DNA from: Tupaia tana
Lineage: Eukaryota > Chordata > Mammalia > Scandentia > Tupaiidae
Assembly (NCBI GenBank): GCA_026018925.1
Contig: JAKSZU010000013.1
Location: 82,422,291-82,486,290, forward strand
Reading direction: 5' to 3'
Length of the DNA stretch: 64,000 bases
The position numbers were made by a program, and so were the translations under genes. Shown here one piece after another: positions 11,206 through 23,191 of this stretch; position 1 is the stretch's first letter, and each line of letters starts with the position of its first letter. Under the pieces are notes generated by a model, which made no database searches, was not told where the DNA came from, and saw only the letters and a program-made list of their open reading frames with translations.

Positions 11206-11656
11206 AGTAATATATTGCCCAGTAAATGTCAGTCACTTTGGCTATTTTTAATACCTTCTTCTTGTCTTCAAACTTTGGTATCTGTGATGCTGCAGTTTTC
11301 AGTATTCATGGTTCTTACCCTGCCTATCCTACTTCATCCTACCTTAAGACAGCGATAGTTTTAGCAAACACAGTAACCAGTTTGGGAGACTTTTATCAAG
11401 TAAGAGATAGTGCTTCATTCGTTTGTGTGAGGTGATTGATAATGAAAGTCTGATATGGCCTGACTTGCTTATCATTGGGGAGATATAAAATGAGGAAGGA
11501 GAATGACCATTAGTCATTCTACTGTTGGTCTAGTTCATCTGGCTGACAAGGGACTGAGCTTTCTCTAACTCTGGACAGATTAGGGAGAATGGGATACCAG
11601 GTTCCACTCTCTTGGGTGGACAGTACCGTCATGACTATTCTCTCTATTAACGACTT
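11206..11656. other. Single-copy stretch
   Basis: No repeat or exon recognised. Confidence 0.4.
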
Positions 11657-11671
11657 CATATTTAGACTTTT

Positions 11672-11921
11672 TTTTTTTTCCCTATAGGGCACGTGTGCTC
11701 GCCAGAAAGACAGAGAGACAGAGAGACAGAAAGATAGAAAGCGAGAAATCATCCCCCAGGGCGGATGGCTATGCTGCAGTCCCTTCTCCTTTCTCCTCTT
11801 GGGATCTTGGGCATGCACACACACACGCCCGGCATGAGTTTAAGCCATTGGGTCCGGGACTCGAACTGTGGTTGACTACATGGGAGTCCAGCGACATAGC
11901 CATTATGCCAACTGCTGGTCC
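11672..11921 (-). mobile_element. SINE-A
   Basis: Flanked by CATATTTAGACTTTT at 11657-11671 and 11922-11936. It lacks the GAGAGG boundary next to the T-run, so it is slightly 3'-shortened. Confidence 0.9.
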
Positions 11922-12096
11922 CATATTTAGACTTTTTAATCTCAAGTATTAAGATATTCTTATTTTGTCTAGTAATAATAAAGAAAATGTTTTAAAGTTA
12001 CACATAAAGTAAAATTGGATAGTTTTGCTGTATGAAATACTTTGCTCTAAGATTCTAGGATGGAGACTTAAGACAAAACAGCTGGCTGGTGTATTA

Positions 12097-12229
12097 CTAC
12101 AAAGAGACTTCAAAAGTTTGTGGGAAAATGAAATTAAGGTACAAATTTATTTTGGTGCAAAAAAAATTGAAGTCCATGCATATTTCTTTCATAATATGCA
12201 TTTCCCATTAGTTTTTTGAAGACCCCCTC
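12097..12229. mobile_element. Mariner-like palindromic MITE, copy 1
   Basis: GACTTCAAAAGTTTGTGGGA at the left mirrors AGTTTTTTGAAGACC at the right. The interior TTTATTTTGGTGCAAAAA matches copies at 20560 and 23192. Confidence 0.75.
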
Positions 12230-13639
12230 CCTCCCACCTTGTATTCCTGTTTGTCTGCTTGGTATTTCCCATCCAGGAGTTCATTGACTCCAAGGCAATT
12301 GAATCCATTATTAGCCAGGAGAAAAAAACATCTGAGTCTCCCTGCCTGGACAATAGGTTTTTTTAAAACACATTGTATAGGGTCCTCTGAAAAAAGGCAT
12401 TTGAGGGGCATGGGTGTGAACAGAGGGATTTCCTCCTCCACCCTGGCTGTTGCTAAGCTGTAAGCTAATATTGTGAGAGAGGAAAAATATCAAGGTCTCA
12501 ACTTTCCTTGGGATATTGCTAGGTATTGTTGTTTACTAGTATTAATGAAGATTTCTCTCCAAATGCAGTTAAAGCTGAATGGTTTGTACTCTAATTTGCA
12601 GGCATTTGAGTTTTGCTTAGCTTTAACTCAAGGTTCCTAGGCTTCCTAGACACCTCCCGAAGGTTCTTTCTACACCCCCCCCCACATTATTTCTATTAGC
12701 ATTTCTGACAAAGAATTTCTTTTTTGTTGTAACTGCTCATTCTGTTGAAGTGGATCATGCTGCCTTGAAATTGATCTTTGTATTTGCCGTTAAGAGTAGA
12801 ACTGAAATGTGGAAATCTAGTTTATCTATTTAAATGTTTTGGTTTGTTTTTGTTTTGTTTTGCCTAGATCTCTTGAGAATGATAAAGGAGCAGGGGTGAA
12901 ATACCAGTTCCCTGGTGTTTAGACAAGTGACGATTTAGCAAGTGAGAATGGCCCGTATTTGTTTATGTCCCAAATTTTTATTTTGTAAGACCATAATCTT
13001 GGGTATCAGTAGAACTTGAGGCAGACAGAATTACATGGAACGTATAATCCTTCGGGTTTTATATTTTACTTAAATAAACTTTGCTGATGGATCAGTGAAG
13101 TGGGGTAAAGTCTCCGGCAGATTTCACTTGCCTGGTTTTGTTTTTCTGTTCATTCCTGTTTTTTCTTTTGATTAGGCTTCCATGTGACCCTTTTTAAGGG
13201 GACAGCTGAGTAGCATGATGGGGGGATGGCCATGGTCTCAGTGACACATTACGCTAATAGTGAGGTGATACAGGAGCACCTGTGTCCCTGAATCTGGCAG
13301 TAGGTCTGAAGCTTTTTCTAGTGAGGACAACAATTGAAACTTTCTTAGAAGAGCAGCTTCTCTCTTGTTTTGTCACGGTTTGAGTAAACAAGGTGCCAGA
13401 AATGGTTACCCTTGGTTGGCAGAGTGCAGGACAACTCACCAATGAAGGATCTGTACAGTGGAAACAGGGACACGAGGTAAGAAGGAAGCTAACCTTTTCC
13501 ACAGTCACCTTCACTTCATTGGCAAATTGTTTTATTTTCGGAAGCCATAGAGTGACCCACCGAGTTGCTAAGATCAAAGGTCATGACCTCTAAGAGGAAG
13601 AGGTTGTAGTGGAGGAGCTCACAGAGTTGGGGAAACCAG
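12230..13639. other. Single-copy stretch
   Basis: 1.4 kb, AT-rich, with short homopolymers (for example C-run near 12668). No gene or family recognised. Confidence 0.45.
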
Positions 13640-13805
13640 AACTACCCGACTGAGTGAGTCCACCTCCCACAGCCTCGGTGTCTAAACTGCATAATGGGGC
13701 TGATAACACTGTACCTATCATTAGTGGCTGCTGTCCAGGATTAAGGGCAGGAACAAGTCCAGAGTGGCTGGCTCCTGCTAAGTGTTCAATAAATGTAAAT
13801 TCTCT
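13640..13805 (+). mobile_element. MIR 3' half
   Basis: AACTGCATAATGGGGCTGAT, GTGTACC-like block and GCTAAGTGTTCAATAAATGT at the 3' end. Confidence 0.7.
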
Positions 13806-14009
13806 TCCCCTGACCATTTAGTAGTGAATGAACAGACATGCAGAAGTGTTCTGAAAACCACAGATAATAATTATTATTTGCGTGTGTCAGTTAGTTGACT
13901 TTAAAACATTTTTTTATCCCAGAAACAGAAATGTCTTTTAATGATGAGACAGTTGCATTTTCAGTTAAATTTTTAAAAATAAAGTCATTTTTAAAAATAA
14001 TTATGTTAT

Positions 14010-14178
14010 GTAATTTCATTTATTGTTGTTATTACTATTATTACTAATTTGACCAGAGAGAGACCGAGAGAGAGAGAAAAAAAAAATATGAGAAAGCAAG
14101 CCTCCAGGTCCGGGACTCAAACCATGGTCAGCCACATGGGAGTCCAGTGCCTTAATCACTATGCCACCTGCCGGCCTC
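14010..14178 (-). mobile_element. SINE-B
   Basis: AATTTGACCAGAGAGAGACC, GAGAAAGCAAGCCTCCAGGT, B box complement GGGACTCAAACC, then CCACCTGCCGGCC. Confidence 0.88.
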
Positions 14179-14282
14179 AAAGTTACATGGTTTTAAAGTT
14201 AAATTATTAAGCCCATTACATATCATTTTGTTATTTATTAACATTGTTCATTTAAACCCTTCTGTATGTTTGGATTTTTGTT

Positions 14283-14523
14283 TGTTTCTTTTTTAGTTTG
14301 CTACAGGGAATGTGCACTCACTGTAGAGAGACAGAGAGAGGGAGGAAAAGTGAGAAAGCACCCCCTGGGGGGGGATAACCACACTGTAATCCCTTCTCCA
14401 CTTTCCTTTTGGAATTTTGGTATGCACACTTGCCTGGTGTTTTCCAAGCTTCCAGCTCTGGGACTAGAACTAGTTGGCATGTGGGATCCAGTTGTCTTAA
14501 CTACCACGCCTCCTAGCTGGCCC
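14283..14523 (-). mobile_element. A-old SINE
   Basis: TAGTTTGCTACAGGGAATGT, CCCCCTGGGGGGGGATAACC, GTAATCCCTTCTCC and head complement ending CTAGCTGGCCC. Confidence 0.85.
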
Positions 14524-15205
14524 GTACCATGCTATATTTTTGATGGAGCAGAACCTTCGGCTGTTTTCATTAACCATGTTGCTGATAATTTCATATCATG
14601 GGCCTCTTGTCAACTCCAAGGTTAAATGTGTATTTGTTTATTGGCTCCTTAACTCTAAAACTGTGCAAGAGAGAGGGAGGAGGAGGACCAGGAGGCACTG
14701 ACCAGGAGGACCAGGAAATGACAGCTTCCATCTACCCCAAGAACTTGTGTCTTTGGGGGGACAAGTGAGCCAGAGATAGAACAGAAAAAAGTAGCTCCCA
14801 GAGGCCTCTCACATGCCCTGGCATCCGCCTGGTTTGGTTTTTCAGGGTGACGTGAACGTGATTCAGAGATGGTTTTATAGAAGCTTTTACTTTGGTTGAA
14901 TCATCATCAGGTGGTGGTTTCCGTTTTTCTGATGTCACTTGATTAGCTCCAGGATGCCCAGCCTTTATTGTCCCAACTCATTGAGGGAGGCTGCTTGCCA
15001 GGTAATGAGTGGTGAGGAAGAGAGCTGGCAAGCACCCCCAACCAGTGGTGTCCCGGCAAACTCCAGAGAAGGAAGCCTACGGCCATGACCCCCAGCAGAG
15101 TGATTCTAACAACCTAGCACAACACGCATTTAGGAAACACTTTCACCTATTTTAATGTATTTGTCTTGCTCCAGAGGAGGCTGAGTTGACAACTCTAGTC
15201 TCCCC
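14524..15205. other. Single-copy stretch
   Basis: Includes a small GACCAGGAGG direct repeat at about 14685-14716. Otherwise nothing recognised. Confidence 0.4.
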
Positions 15206-15444
15206 TTTCTTTCTTTCTTTTTTTGAGAGATTTTGCTATAGGGTACATGCACTCGCCAGAGAGACAGAAAGCAAGAAACCACTCCCCTGGGGGGATGGCC
15301 ACGCCTCAATCCCTTCTCCATTTTTCCTCTCAGGATCTTGGGCACACATGCTTAGTGTGAGTTTCAAGTCATCAGTACAGGACTCAAACCATGGTTGGCC
15401 ATGTGGGAGTCCAGCACCTTAACCACAATGCTACCTGCTGGCCC
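15206..15444 (-). mobile_element. SINE-A
   Basis: TTTGAGAGATTTTGCTATAG through CCTGCTGGCCCC, with the GGGGGGATGGCCACGC body. Shortened in the CT-rich segment. Confidence 0.88.
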
Positions 15445-15742
15445 CTCTAATCCCATTGTCTACACAAAGAGTCTCAGAGAAGTTAAGTGAATAATGTCTC
15501 AGGGTCACACACTTTCATCTGGCAAAATTGCAGGAGGAAAAAAAAAATTGCAGGAGGGTACCGAACACCAAGGGTAAAGGAGAGGAGAAACTGTCTTTTT
15601 TTTTTTTTTACTTTAATCTTTCTATTTGGGTAGTATGCAAAGAATGATGACAGTTTTAAAAATAATCATATTTTTCAAAAACTGAAACTTCTGTTTATTT
15701 GTTATTATTTAAATTGTAAAAACTGAACAAAGGAACTTTTTG

Positions 15743-16002
15743 AGTATTTATTTCTTCTGTCAGAGACACACTGAAAGGGGGGGAGAGAGAAAGAGAGAGA
15801 AAGAGAGAGGGAGAGAGAGAAAGAGAGAGGGAGAAAGAGAAGGGGAGAGAGAAAGAGAAGGGCAACCTCAACAAGGACTTCATGCTGTAAACCACCCCCC
15901 AGCCTCAGCCAGCCGGATCATGGGCATGTGTGGTGCATGGTACGTGAAACCAGAACCCGTCCCACATGGGTCCAATTACATTACCGCCTACCATGCCCCA
16001 CC
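15743..16002 (-). mobile_element. SINE-C with expanded GA tract
   Basis: TATTTATTTCTTCTGTCAGA at the left, then a GA-rich tract (about 15770-15865), CCAGCCTCAGCCAGCC, and a degraded head to the right. Confidence 0.75.
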
Positions 16003-16015
16003 CCAAAAAAGAACC

Positions 16016-16019
16016 TTAT

Positions 16020-16070
<51 letters not shown>

Positions 16071-16158
16071 AAAGCAAGCTGCCAGGTCCAGGACTCAAAC
16101 TGTGGTTAGCCGTGTGAGAATCCAGTGCCCTTAGCCACCATGCCACCTGCTGGCCCCC
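16016..16158 (-). mobile_element. SINE-B truncated, with (GA)n
   Basis: The left part is replaced by (GA)n (16021-16064). The rest is AAGCAAGCTGCCAGGTCCAG to CCACCTGCTGGCCCC. It lies immediately beside a SINE-C. Confidence 0.85.
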
Positions 16159-16404
16159 CAGTTCTTTCATTGTTTACAGACTAAAAGAATAAGACAGTGT
16201 AATTTGATCAATGTGATAAGCTGTGTAGTGGTAAAAGACATATTTCAAAACTTAATAGACTAATAGAGATAACTTAAGTTCTGCATTCTGCTCAATACAT
16301 GTTGAGTTGCCTGAACCAACTCAGTGAGTGCCTGGCTATACTATACAAAGATCTTCGGGTCTGCGAGACCCTGGGTAAAACATGGCACTTGTGGTTATCT
16401 CCAT

Positions 16405-16540
16405 GAACACTGAACATGTTAGCTTTCCTCTCTGCATTTCTGTGTCTTCATCCATAAAAGAGGATAATACTTATTTTGCAAGATTAGAATGAGAAATTGA
16501 AGATACTGAATTTGGTAGAAACCATCTGAAATTGCCATTT
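16405..16540 (+). mobile_element. MIR-like fragment
   Basis: TTCATCCATAAAAGAGGATA, ATAC and TTAGAATGAGAAATTGA resemble the MIR core and 3' part. Confidence 0.45.
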
Positions 16541-17142
16541 TTCTATAGGTCAAAATAGGCACATATTAGGAATTTCATATGGTTTAACCATATGAATGAT
16601 ATGGAGATCTGATAAGACTTAGTAAGTAGCAACTATTAGAGTTGTCATAGCGGGTTAAAATGTCTGTGCATATTTTAGTTAGATCCCCCTTCATGGAACG
16701 GAGAAGCCTGGGTGTTAGGTGTTTCACTCGCCTACATTTGTGTGGTGTTCTCTGCCTTTGAAAGGCCTTCCTGTAACTCAGATACCTCCTTGCTGGGTGA
16801 GACCCCAGGGAGGAAGAGGATTGGCAAGCATCCCCACTCTTGGTGCCTCCCATGCTAAGTCCCATCTTTTTGATGTCTTTGACTGCATAGCTCAGTTCAC
16901 TTTTTCCCATCCTATTATGACGAATTTCTATGGCTATTTGTCCTCTGTAACCCCTCCTTTGCCTAGTTGTCTTTCCTTAAAGAACAATTATTATTAGCTT
17001 AAGTCATTTTCTGTGCCATAACTGTCCTGCTCACTGATGCATAGAAAATGATACATGCATTTTTTGATTATTTAGCACTGTCATTATTTCTTGTGGGTAC
17101 ATTCTGGCTATAACTATGTCTATAAAATACCCTTACCCTGAA
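16541..17142. other. Single-copy stretch
   Basis: No repeat or gene recognised. Confidence 0.4.
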
Positions 17143-17482
17143 GTATGGTTGACCCTTGAACACATAGATTTAAACTATACTAATCCACTAATACATGGAT
17201 TTTTTTTTCAATAAATGTATTGGAAAGTACAGTATAGTTCTATAAATGTGTGTTTTCTTCCTTATGATTTTTCTAATAACATTTTCTTTTCTCTAGCTTA
17301 TTTTATTGTAAGGATACAATACATGATACATGTAACATGTCACATCGTGTTAATTATTACCAGTCAGTCTTCCAGCCAACAGTGGGCTATAAGTTTTGGA
17401 GGAATTGAAAGTAATACATGGATTTTTGACTGTGTGGAGTTAAGCACTCCTAACTTTCAAGGTCTTCAAGGGTCAACTGTAG
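17143..17482. mobile_element. Tigger2/MER28-like DNA transposon
   Basis: Left end GGTTGACCCTTGAACACA and right end TTCAAGGGTCAACTGTA are inverted repeats flanked by TA. The interior has GGATTTTTTTTTCAATAAAT, TCTAGCTTATTTTATTGTAA and the CAACAGTGGGCTATAAGTTT text of this family. No transposase frame remains. Confidence 0.85.
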
Positions 17483-18378
17483 TGTTACAGAGTAATAAAA
17501 GCCTGTGGCTGATTTGGGGGATACTTTTGCTCTGCCCATTACAGTGTTAATAAATTGTTCATATGGACTTCAGAGGGATTGTTTATAAATAAATAAGATC
17601 TGTAAGATCATCCTAAGTCAAAATTTGGTTATTTGTGATTTTTCTCAACATTATATATTTATGGCTAGTGCAGAAGTTAAGTGTTAAGGAAATGATAATG
17701 ACCGAGTTATCAGTAGTCCCTATTATTATTTATTTTATTAGATTTTGCATCTTTACTTCTCAAAAATTTTCTCTGAATCAATGTAATCTACACCTAGGGA
17801 AATACCTTGCTTAAATTTGTTGATAAAATGTAGAATCTTAACTATGATTTATTGCAAAGCAGTTTGTTGTTCTGGATGGAATTGAGGGGAAAAGAGGGGG
17901 AAAAAAATGGAAAATAAAATGAAACAATCTTAAGTATTTATAATCTCCCACCAGATTTATCCTAAGATTTCATTTCCAAAAGTGATGGAGGTGAGCCTTT
18001 GTGTTTGTTGTGTTTTGAAAGATTTAAAAAAAGGGAGCTGACATTTATGTGAAACTTACTTCACTCAGCTTCATATGCCAAATAATATATATACATCTCT
18101 CTGCATATGTGTTCAAGATTTATCTTATTTCATAAAACTGCAGCTGCCTGCATCTGTTTTACTTGTCAGCGTAGTTTTATCACTAGGCCTCTATTAATCT
18201 TGCAATCTAGATTTTAAAAAAATCAAAGTAGGAAAATTATAAGAATAAATCCTTCTGCTTCCGTGGGGTATGACAGGGATTGTCAGTAATACTGTTCTGT
18301 GAAAGGATCAGGTACCATGTGTCCAGATGCTCTGCTAAGAAACCAGATCTAAGACAGAGAGATTAAAACATTATTTGA
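17483..18378. other. Single-copy AT-rich stretch
   Basis: About 0.9 kb without recognised transposons. It could include conserved noncoding sequence but nothing proves that. Confidence 0.4.
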
Positions 18379-18648
18379 GGGACCAGTGGGTGGCATAATC
18401 GTTACTTTGCTGGACTTCCATGTAGTTGACTACAGTTTGAGTCCCAGACCAGTGGTTTAAAACTCACGCCGGATCCATGTGTGTGCACACCCAAAATCCC
18501 AAAAGGAGATTGGAGGAGAAGGGATTGCAGCGTGACCATCCTTCTGGGGGGGGGGGGGGGGGGTTATTTCTTGCTTCCTGTCTCTCTGTCTCTCTCTGTC
18601 TCTGGAGAGTGCACACACCCTATAATAAAAATCTCTCTCTAAAAAAGA
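18379..18648 (+). mobile_element. SINE-A with long G-run
   Basis: GGGACCAGTGGGTGGCATAA to CCCTATAATAAAAATCTCTC. The usual CTGGGGGGTG has expanded to about 18 consecutive G near 18546-18563. Confidence 0.88.
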
Positions 18649-20559
18649 AAATGGAAAAGGTTTATCACTAGTCAGATTTCTTAGGGATCTAGAGGGTAGA
18701 TTCAGAAGCAATTGAATCAAGGACAAGGGACTCAACGGAGGAGGCAGGTTCATTCTTCCCTGACCTTTCATTTGACCCCTCCCTGGCTCTATTCCCGTCC
18801 TTCCTCCTTTTGTCTTTTCTCTGTGAGGGCAGGATTCCGCGGCAGGATTGCATGACCTGGCGCTTACATTATGCTCTGGGAATTTAGAGAGTAAACGCTG
18901 GCTTCTCGTAAACAGCAACTCATCAGCCAAGGTGAAACGTAAGAGCAATGGGATGGGATATCCAGCCATGGGCTGGGTTCCCAGCCCTGAAGAAAGGCTC
19001 CACGCAGCTCTTGCCACCTGTATGGGGAGAATGGGCAAGTGAGCGCCCAAGCCAGGAAGACGAAAATATCCTCTCAAAATACCCTGGAGTCAAGCTACCC
19101 AGTGTCACTTCCTGTGGTCGGCTCAGGCTGGCAAGTGGCCGAGCAGACTCACCAGAGGTCTCCAAAAACTACCTGCTGCTGAGCTTGGATCTTTGCAGAG
19201 TCACATGGGTGCTGGACTTTGCCTGTGGTGTCAGTCATGAAATAGGAAGGACAACTGAAGGCGGGTACGAAAGAGATCATTGTCTACGTCCTCTAGCGTC
19301 TCAGAATGGCACTAGTGTATGCTGAAAGAACAATGGTAGAGATGGAGAAGACACTGGTTTGAGTGAGATTTGGAGGTAGGATTCAGTAATCCTTGGATGC
19401 AGGAGCACTGTCCTGTTGGGGGAGTGATGTTTATAGGGCATAAATGCTTTAGAGGGGTAGGAACTTGAAGGCACAACCTAGCCATGTGAGTCTTGCCCTT
19501 CAAATGCAGCCAGTGGCACAGATCACCCATGTCAGGGAACAGCCAGTTCTCAGATCACCCTCTCTCTGGGTGACTGTTCACCTCTTCATGGCCGGCTCTC
19601 CTCTCCCAGGCTACTCAGGTCCTCTGCCTCTGGTTTGCCCCAGTCTCCCTTGATCTGACACCCAATGGCCCTTCTCTGATTTACCTACTTGCTTTTCTCC
19701 CTCATTTCTTGTTGAGTTTCACATTCTCTAAAGAGAATCATTTAATTAGAAAATGGAAATCTGAGGCAATGAGGGAGAAAATACTTCACTGTTTATTTTT
19801 AGCACCTGACCCAAACTGTTCAACATTGCTTTAGAAGGTTTCTACTTTTGTGCTTGCCAGGTACAAGGAAAATTAGAATCGATTCTGCCCTTCTTTTGTA
19901 ATAACCTCATCATAAATTCCAAAGCACAGAGTGAGTCTTTAGTGTGAAACCCTGAAGCCTTTATCTGCAAGTTCATCTTAATGACAATGTCTGTTCTGAG
20001 CAAGAATACGTCATCGCTGGTCTTGTATTTTCAGGCAAACACAGAGCTTTTGGTAAATAAGGTGCTCAAGTGAAAGGAGAACAGGTTGTTCTCCCATGGG
20101 AGTTCCTGGAGGCTCTCAACTGAGACTCTTGAAGTGAACCTCACGACCTGAGCTGAGAATTGCCATGGCTGACATGGTTTATACAGAAGGTCCTACCTGG
20201 ACCTGTGACACTATTTGGATTACTTTGTGTGTGATCCACAGACTCAGGCCAGGGTGAGCCTCGCTTGTTTTATATCTGGTAGAAGGCTTTTGTTAAAAGA
20301 ACAAACAAGAAAGTTCAGATGAGTCAAGAATGTATTTTAGGTGCCAGCTCCAAGGATATAACTAGAGGGCAAATCATATTTATTTTTCAAGTTTCCCCAG
20401 GGATTAAAGGTTGAACATCTAAATGTCACCACTTCTGTAACTTGTGCAGATAAAAAAATAGATTTACCTCTGGCAAACTATTGGGTATTATTAGCATTTT
20501 CCCTAAAAGTCTTTTTCTCTGGGCAAGTACTGAAAAATCATTTTAGGTGTACTGTATAA
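18649..20559. other. SINE-free single-copy stretch
   Basis: 1.9 kb with no transposon I recognise, one of the longest such gaps. The long minus-strand frame at 18457-19077 starts inside a SINE and is not a gene. Confidence 0.5.
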
Positions 20560-20691
20560 AAGATAACTTCAAAGAGTTTATGAAACATGAAATTAAAGCA
20601 TGAGTTTATTTTGGTATAAAACAATTTTTAAATCCATGATTTTTTTTTTTCATATTATGAGTTTTCCACAAACTTTTTGAAGTCCCCTCCA
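20560..20691. mobile_element. Mariner-like palindromic MITE, copy 2
   Basis: AACTTCAAAGAGTTTATGAA at the left mirrors CACAAACTTTTTGAAGTCCC at the right, with GAGTTTATTTTGGTATAAAA inside. Confidence 0.78.
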
Positions 20692-20702
20692 TGTATATAT
20701 TT

Positions 20703-20918
20703 TGTTAAAGTTTATTTTATTGGTTTCTCTCATGAAAGTGAAATAGAGAGACCCTCAACAGGGTTTTGCCTTGCCTTGATCCTTCCCTAGCCTCCTAACC
20801 AACCAAGATTGTAGGTGCTTATCACATGTTCACATTGACCCGGAATCTGAACCTGTGCCTCCCCAGTGGCTTCAGTGTCACACAATGATGCCCTGTTGCC
20901 TGTGCCATTGTTGGGTAA
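20703..20918 (-). mobile_element. SINE-C
   Basis: AAAGTTTATTTTATTGGTTT, TCATGAAAGTGAAATAGAGA and AACCAACCAAGATTGTAGG lead to a degraded head near CTGTGCCATTGTTGGG. Confidence 0.7.
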
Positions 20919-21319
20919 TATATTTCTTAAATGTAACTAACAAATATATTGTGAAGATCTGTTCATTTTTTTTCTGGAACCTAACTATTAATTATTACCT
21001 AGTATAAAATTATTAATCACTATATTGCCCCATAAGGATATTATATAGCTTCAGTATTGCCCTACAAAATACATATTAATTGCAAAGGGAACCCAGTAGC
21101 ATTATAGTGGAGATACTTGGCTGATATCATCCTAATCAAACATTCAAAGCTAACTATCAATATGGTGTAGAAAATATCGTACTGTCTACAAATTGGTATT
21201 GTATGCCATTTGATAAAATGCACAGAAAAAAAATATAGCATTGCTTCTATTATCTTCCTTCAACAATGCATAACTTGGAACTAATCATGAGGAAATATCA
21301 GAGAACACCATACTGAGGA

Positions 21320-21520
21320 GTACTCAACAAAGTAACTGTCTGTAATCTTTAAAAATGTCAAGGTCGTGAAAGGCAGGGAAAGGCCAGGAAAGTATCCTAC
21401 ATTGGAGACTAGAGCCATGAGAACTAAATGCCACGTGGGACTCTGATTTGAAACACTTTATTGGTAAAAACATCATTAAAATTTGCATGAGGTCTGTGGT
21501 TTATATGGTAGACTTCCTAT
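21320..21520 (+). mobile_element. Old L1-like 3' fragment
   Basis: AAAATGTCAAGGTCGTGAAA, GGAGACTAGAGCCATGAGAA, CTAAATGCCACGTGGGACTC resemble a widespread L1M 3' region. Family assignment tentative. Confidence 0.5.
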
Positions 21521-21540
21521 CAGTTTTATTCTATTCTCTT

Positions 21541-21797
21541 CTATTTGTTTTATTCACAGCAGGGAGCGTATGCACACAAGAGAGTGAGAGAGAGAGAAAG
21601 AGAGAGAGACGACCTTGACAGGGTCTCGTTATGCCGTGACTCCTCTCCCCCCAGCCCTCAGCTTTCCAGGATCCTGGGCACCTGCACACGTACCCAGTGT
21701 GTTCTCAGACTGATCTGGGGATCCAGACCCCAGCTGGCCATGTGGCTTCCAGAACTGCAGTTCAGTTTGCTACTGACTGCACCACCAGGCTGCACCA
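21541..21797 (-). mobile_element. SINE-C
   Basis: TTTGTTTTATTCACAGCAGG, GA-rich run, CCAGCCCTCAGCTTTCCAGG and CACCACCAGGCTGCACC at the head end. Confidence 0.7.
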
Positions 21798-22509
21798 AAT
21801 TCTAGCCATTAAGTTATAAGATTTTGAAGCTGGACTGTGGTTTGGTAGCAAATGTCTTTGTTGTTAGGAAAACTACGCTGAAGTATAATATGAGGAGTCA
21901 TGGGCATTGTGTTTGCAACTGACTTCAGTAGTTCAGAAAAAATGTATATACTCTCATCATACTCTGTAGTCATCTAAGTCTTAAAACTAAAACTAGGCTA
22001 AAAAAAACAGAGTAAAAGATGAATGAGAAGAATGTGTTCTTGCTACACGCATAGTTACTTCTGCTGTCAGTTGACTATCTTGAGAAAATTCTGGCTAAAG
22101 CTTGGAATGCTAGTTTATTCATGTATCAATACCGTAGTTCCCCGCTGCTCTTCTGAGGTTTGAGTGGAAAGTAATTTCACATGTGCCGTGAAATTTCCCA
22201 GTGTAATATGGCCGCTGTAAATAGGATTTAATCTGTTTAGGACGTAGATACCTCAGCTTCAAATCCCAGTGACAGGAAATATCAAGTGAGTCCATAAAAG
22301 TGAAGACAGAATTGGATATTTATGGGCATTGTAAACATGTACAATTTTCCTCTATTTCATTTTTCCTGATTATAAAAATTAATTTCTGCATATTATAAAA
22401 ATGTAGATACAAAAACATATGAAAAGTAATAAAAAGAAAATAAAACTCCACAGAATCCAGGCACTCAGAAATGATATGCCACTGACAAGCCATTTAGGCT
22501 TATTTCCTC

Positions 22510-22512
<3 letters not shown>
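21798..22512. other. Single-copy AT-rich stretch
   Basis: No family recognised. It ends in a TA microsatellite. Confidence 0.4.
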
Positions 22513-22564
<52 letters not shown>

Positions 22565-22569
22565 TTTTT
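22513..22569. repeat. (TA)n then T-run
   Basis: About 22 TA units followed by about 14 T. Likely length-polymorphic. Confidence 0.95.
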
Positions 22570-22610
22570 AACTGCCTCCATTGTGGAAACATGATGCTGA
22601 ATATGTACTT

Positions 22611-22826
22611 CCTTTTTATTTGTTTATTTCTTCCATGAAAAATAGAGACAGAATTGGGGGCACACCCACAACGGGCTCTTCACACCATCGCCCACCCCAG
22701 TCCCAGCTAGCCTGGATGACAGGCATGTGTGCACACACTCAACACTACAGAGAGACCTCAGGATGCAAACCTGGGACCTTCCCATGTGGCTTTAGCATCA
22801 TGGAGTATTGCACCACTGCAACTGGC
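22611..22826 (-). mobile_element. SINE-C with exact target duplication
   Basis: The duplication CTGAATATGTACTT at 22597-22610 and 22827-22840 fixes both ends. It shows that SINE-C is a discrete retroposed unit of about 216 bp. Left edge has TTTATTTCTTCCATGAAAAA; right edge GCACCACTGCAACTGGC. Confidence 0.88.
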
Positions 22827-22855
22827 CTGAATATGTACTTTTAAAATCTCATTAT

Positions 22856-23126
22856 TTTAAATTTTATTTTATGCTAGACTGTGCATGTGCTCATCAAAGA
22901 GACAAAACACCCCCCCACACACAAACACACACACACACACACACAATGAGGCATGGTCTTGCTACAATCCTTTTTCCTTCATTTCTCCATCCTGTCAGGA
23001 TTTGGGACATGCATGCACATGTGCCTGGTGTGTGATTTGCTAGCTACTGTGGTCAGGATCCACAAGAGGGCCATGTGGGGATCGGCTTTCTATGCACAGT
23101 CCTTACACTGTGCTAGGGGCTAGCCC
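22856..23126 (-). mobile_element. A-old SINE with (CA)n
   Basis: TTTTATGCTAGACTGTGCAT, CA repeat at about 22912-22945, CTTGCTACAATCC, GGATTTGGGACATGCATGCA and a head ending GGGGCTAGCCC. Confidence 0.8.
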
Positions 23127-23191
23127 AGAATAGGTACTAATGTTTTTTCTCGCTTCAGCATAAACATTTGCCCATATAACAAAATTGCATG

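Noticed and set aside
12661..12690. C-run near 12668 as a structured regulatory element
   Set aside because: Simple homopolymer without flanking organisation.
18457..19077. 206-codon minus-strand frame, the longest in the window
   Set aside because: Its 3' third lies in a SINE-A body, the rest has no domain and a low-complexity proline run, and there is no splice structure.
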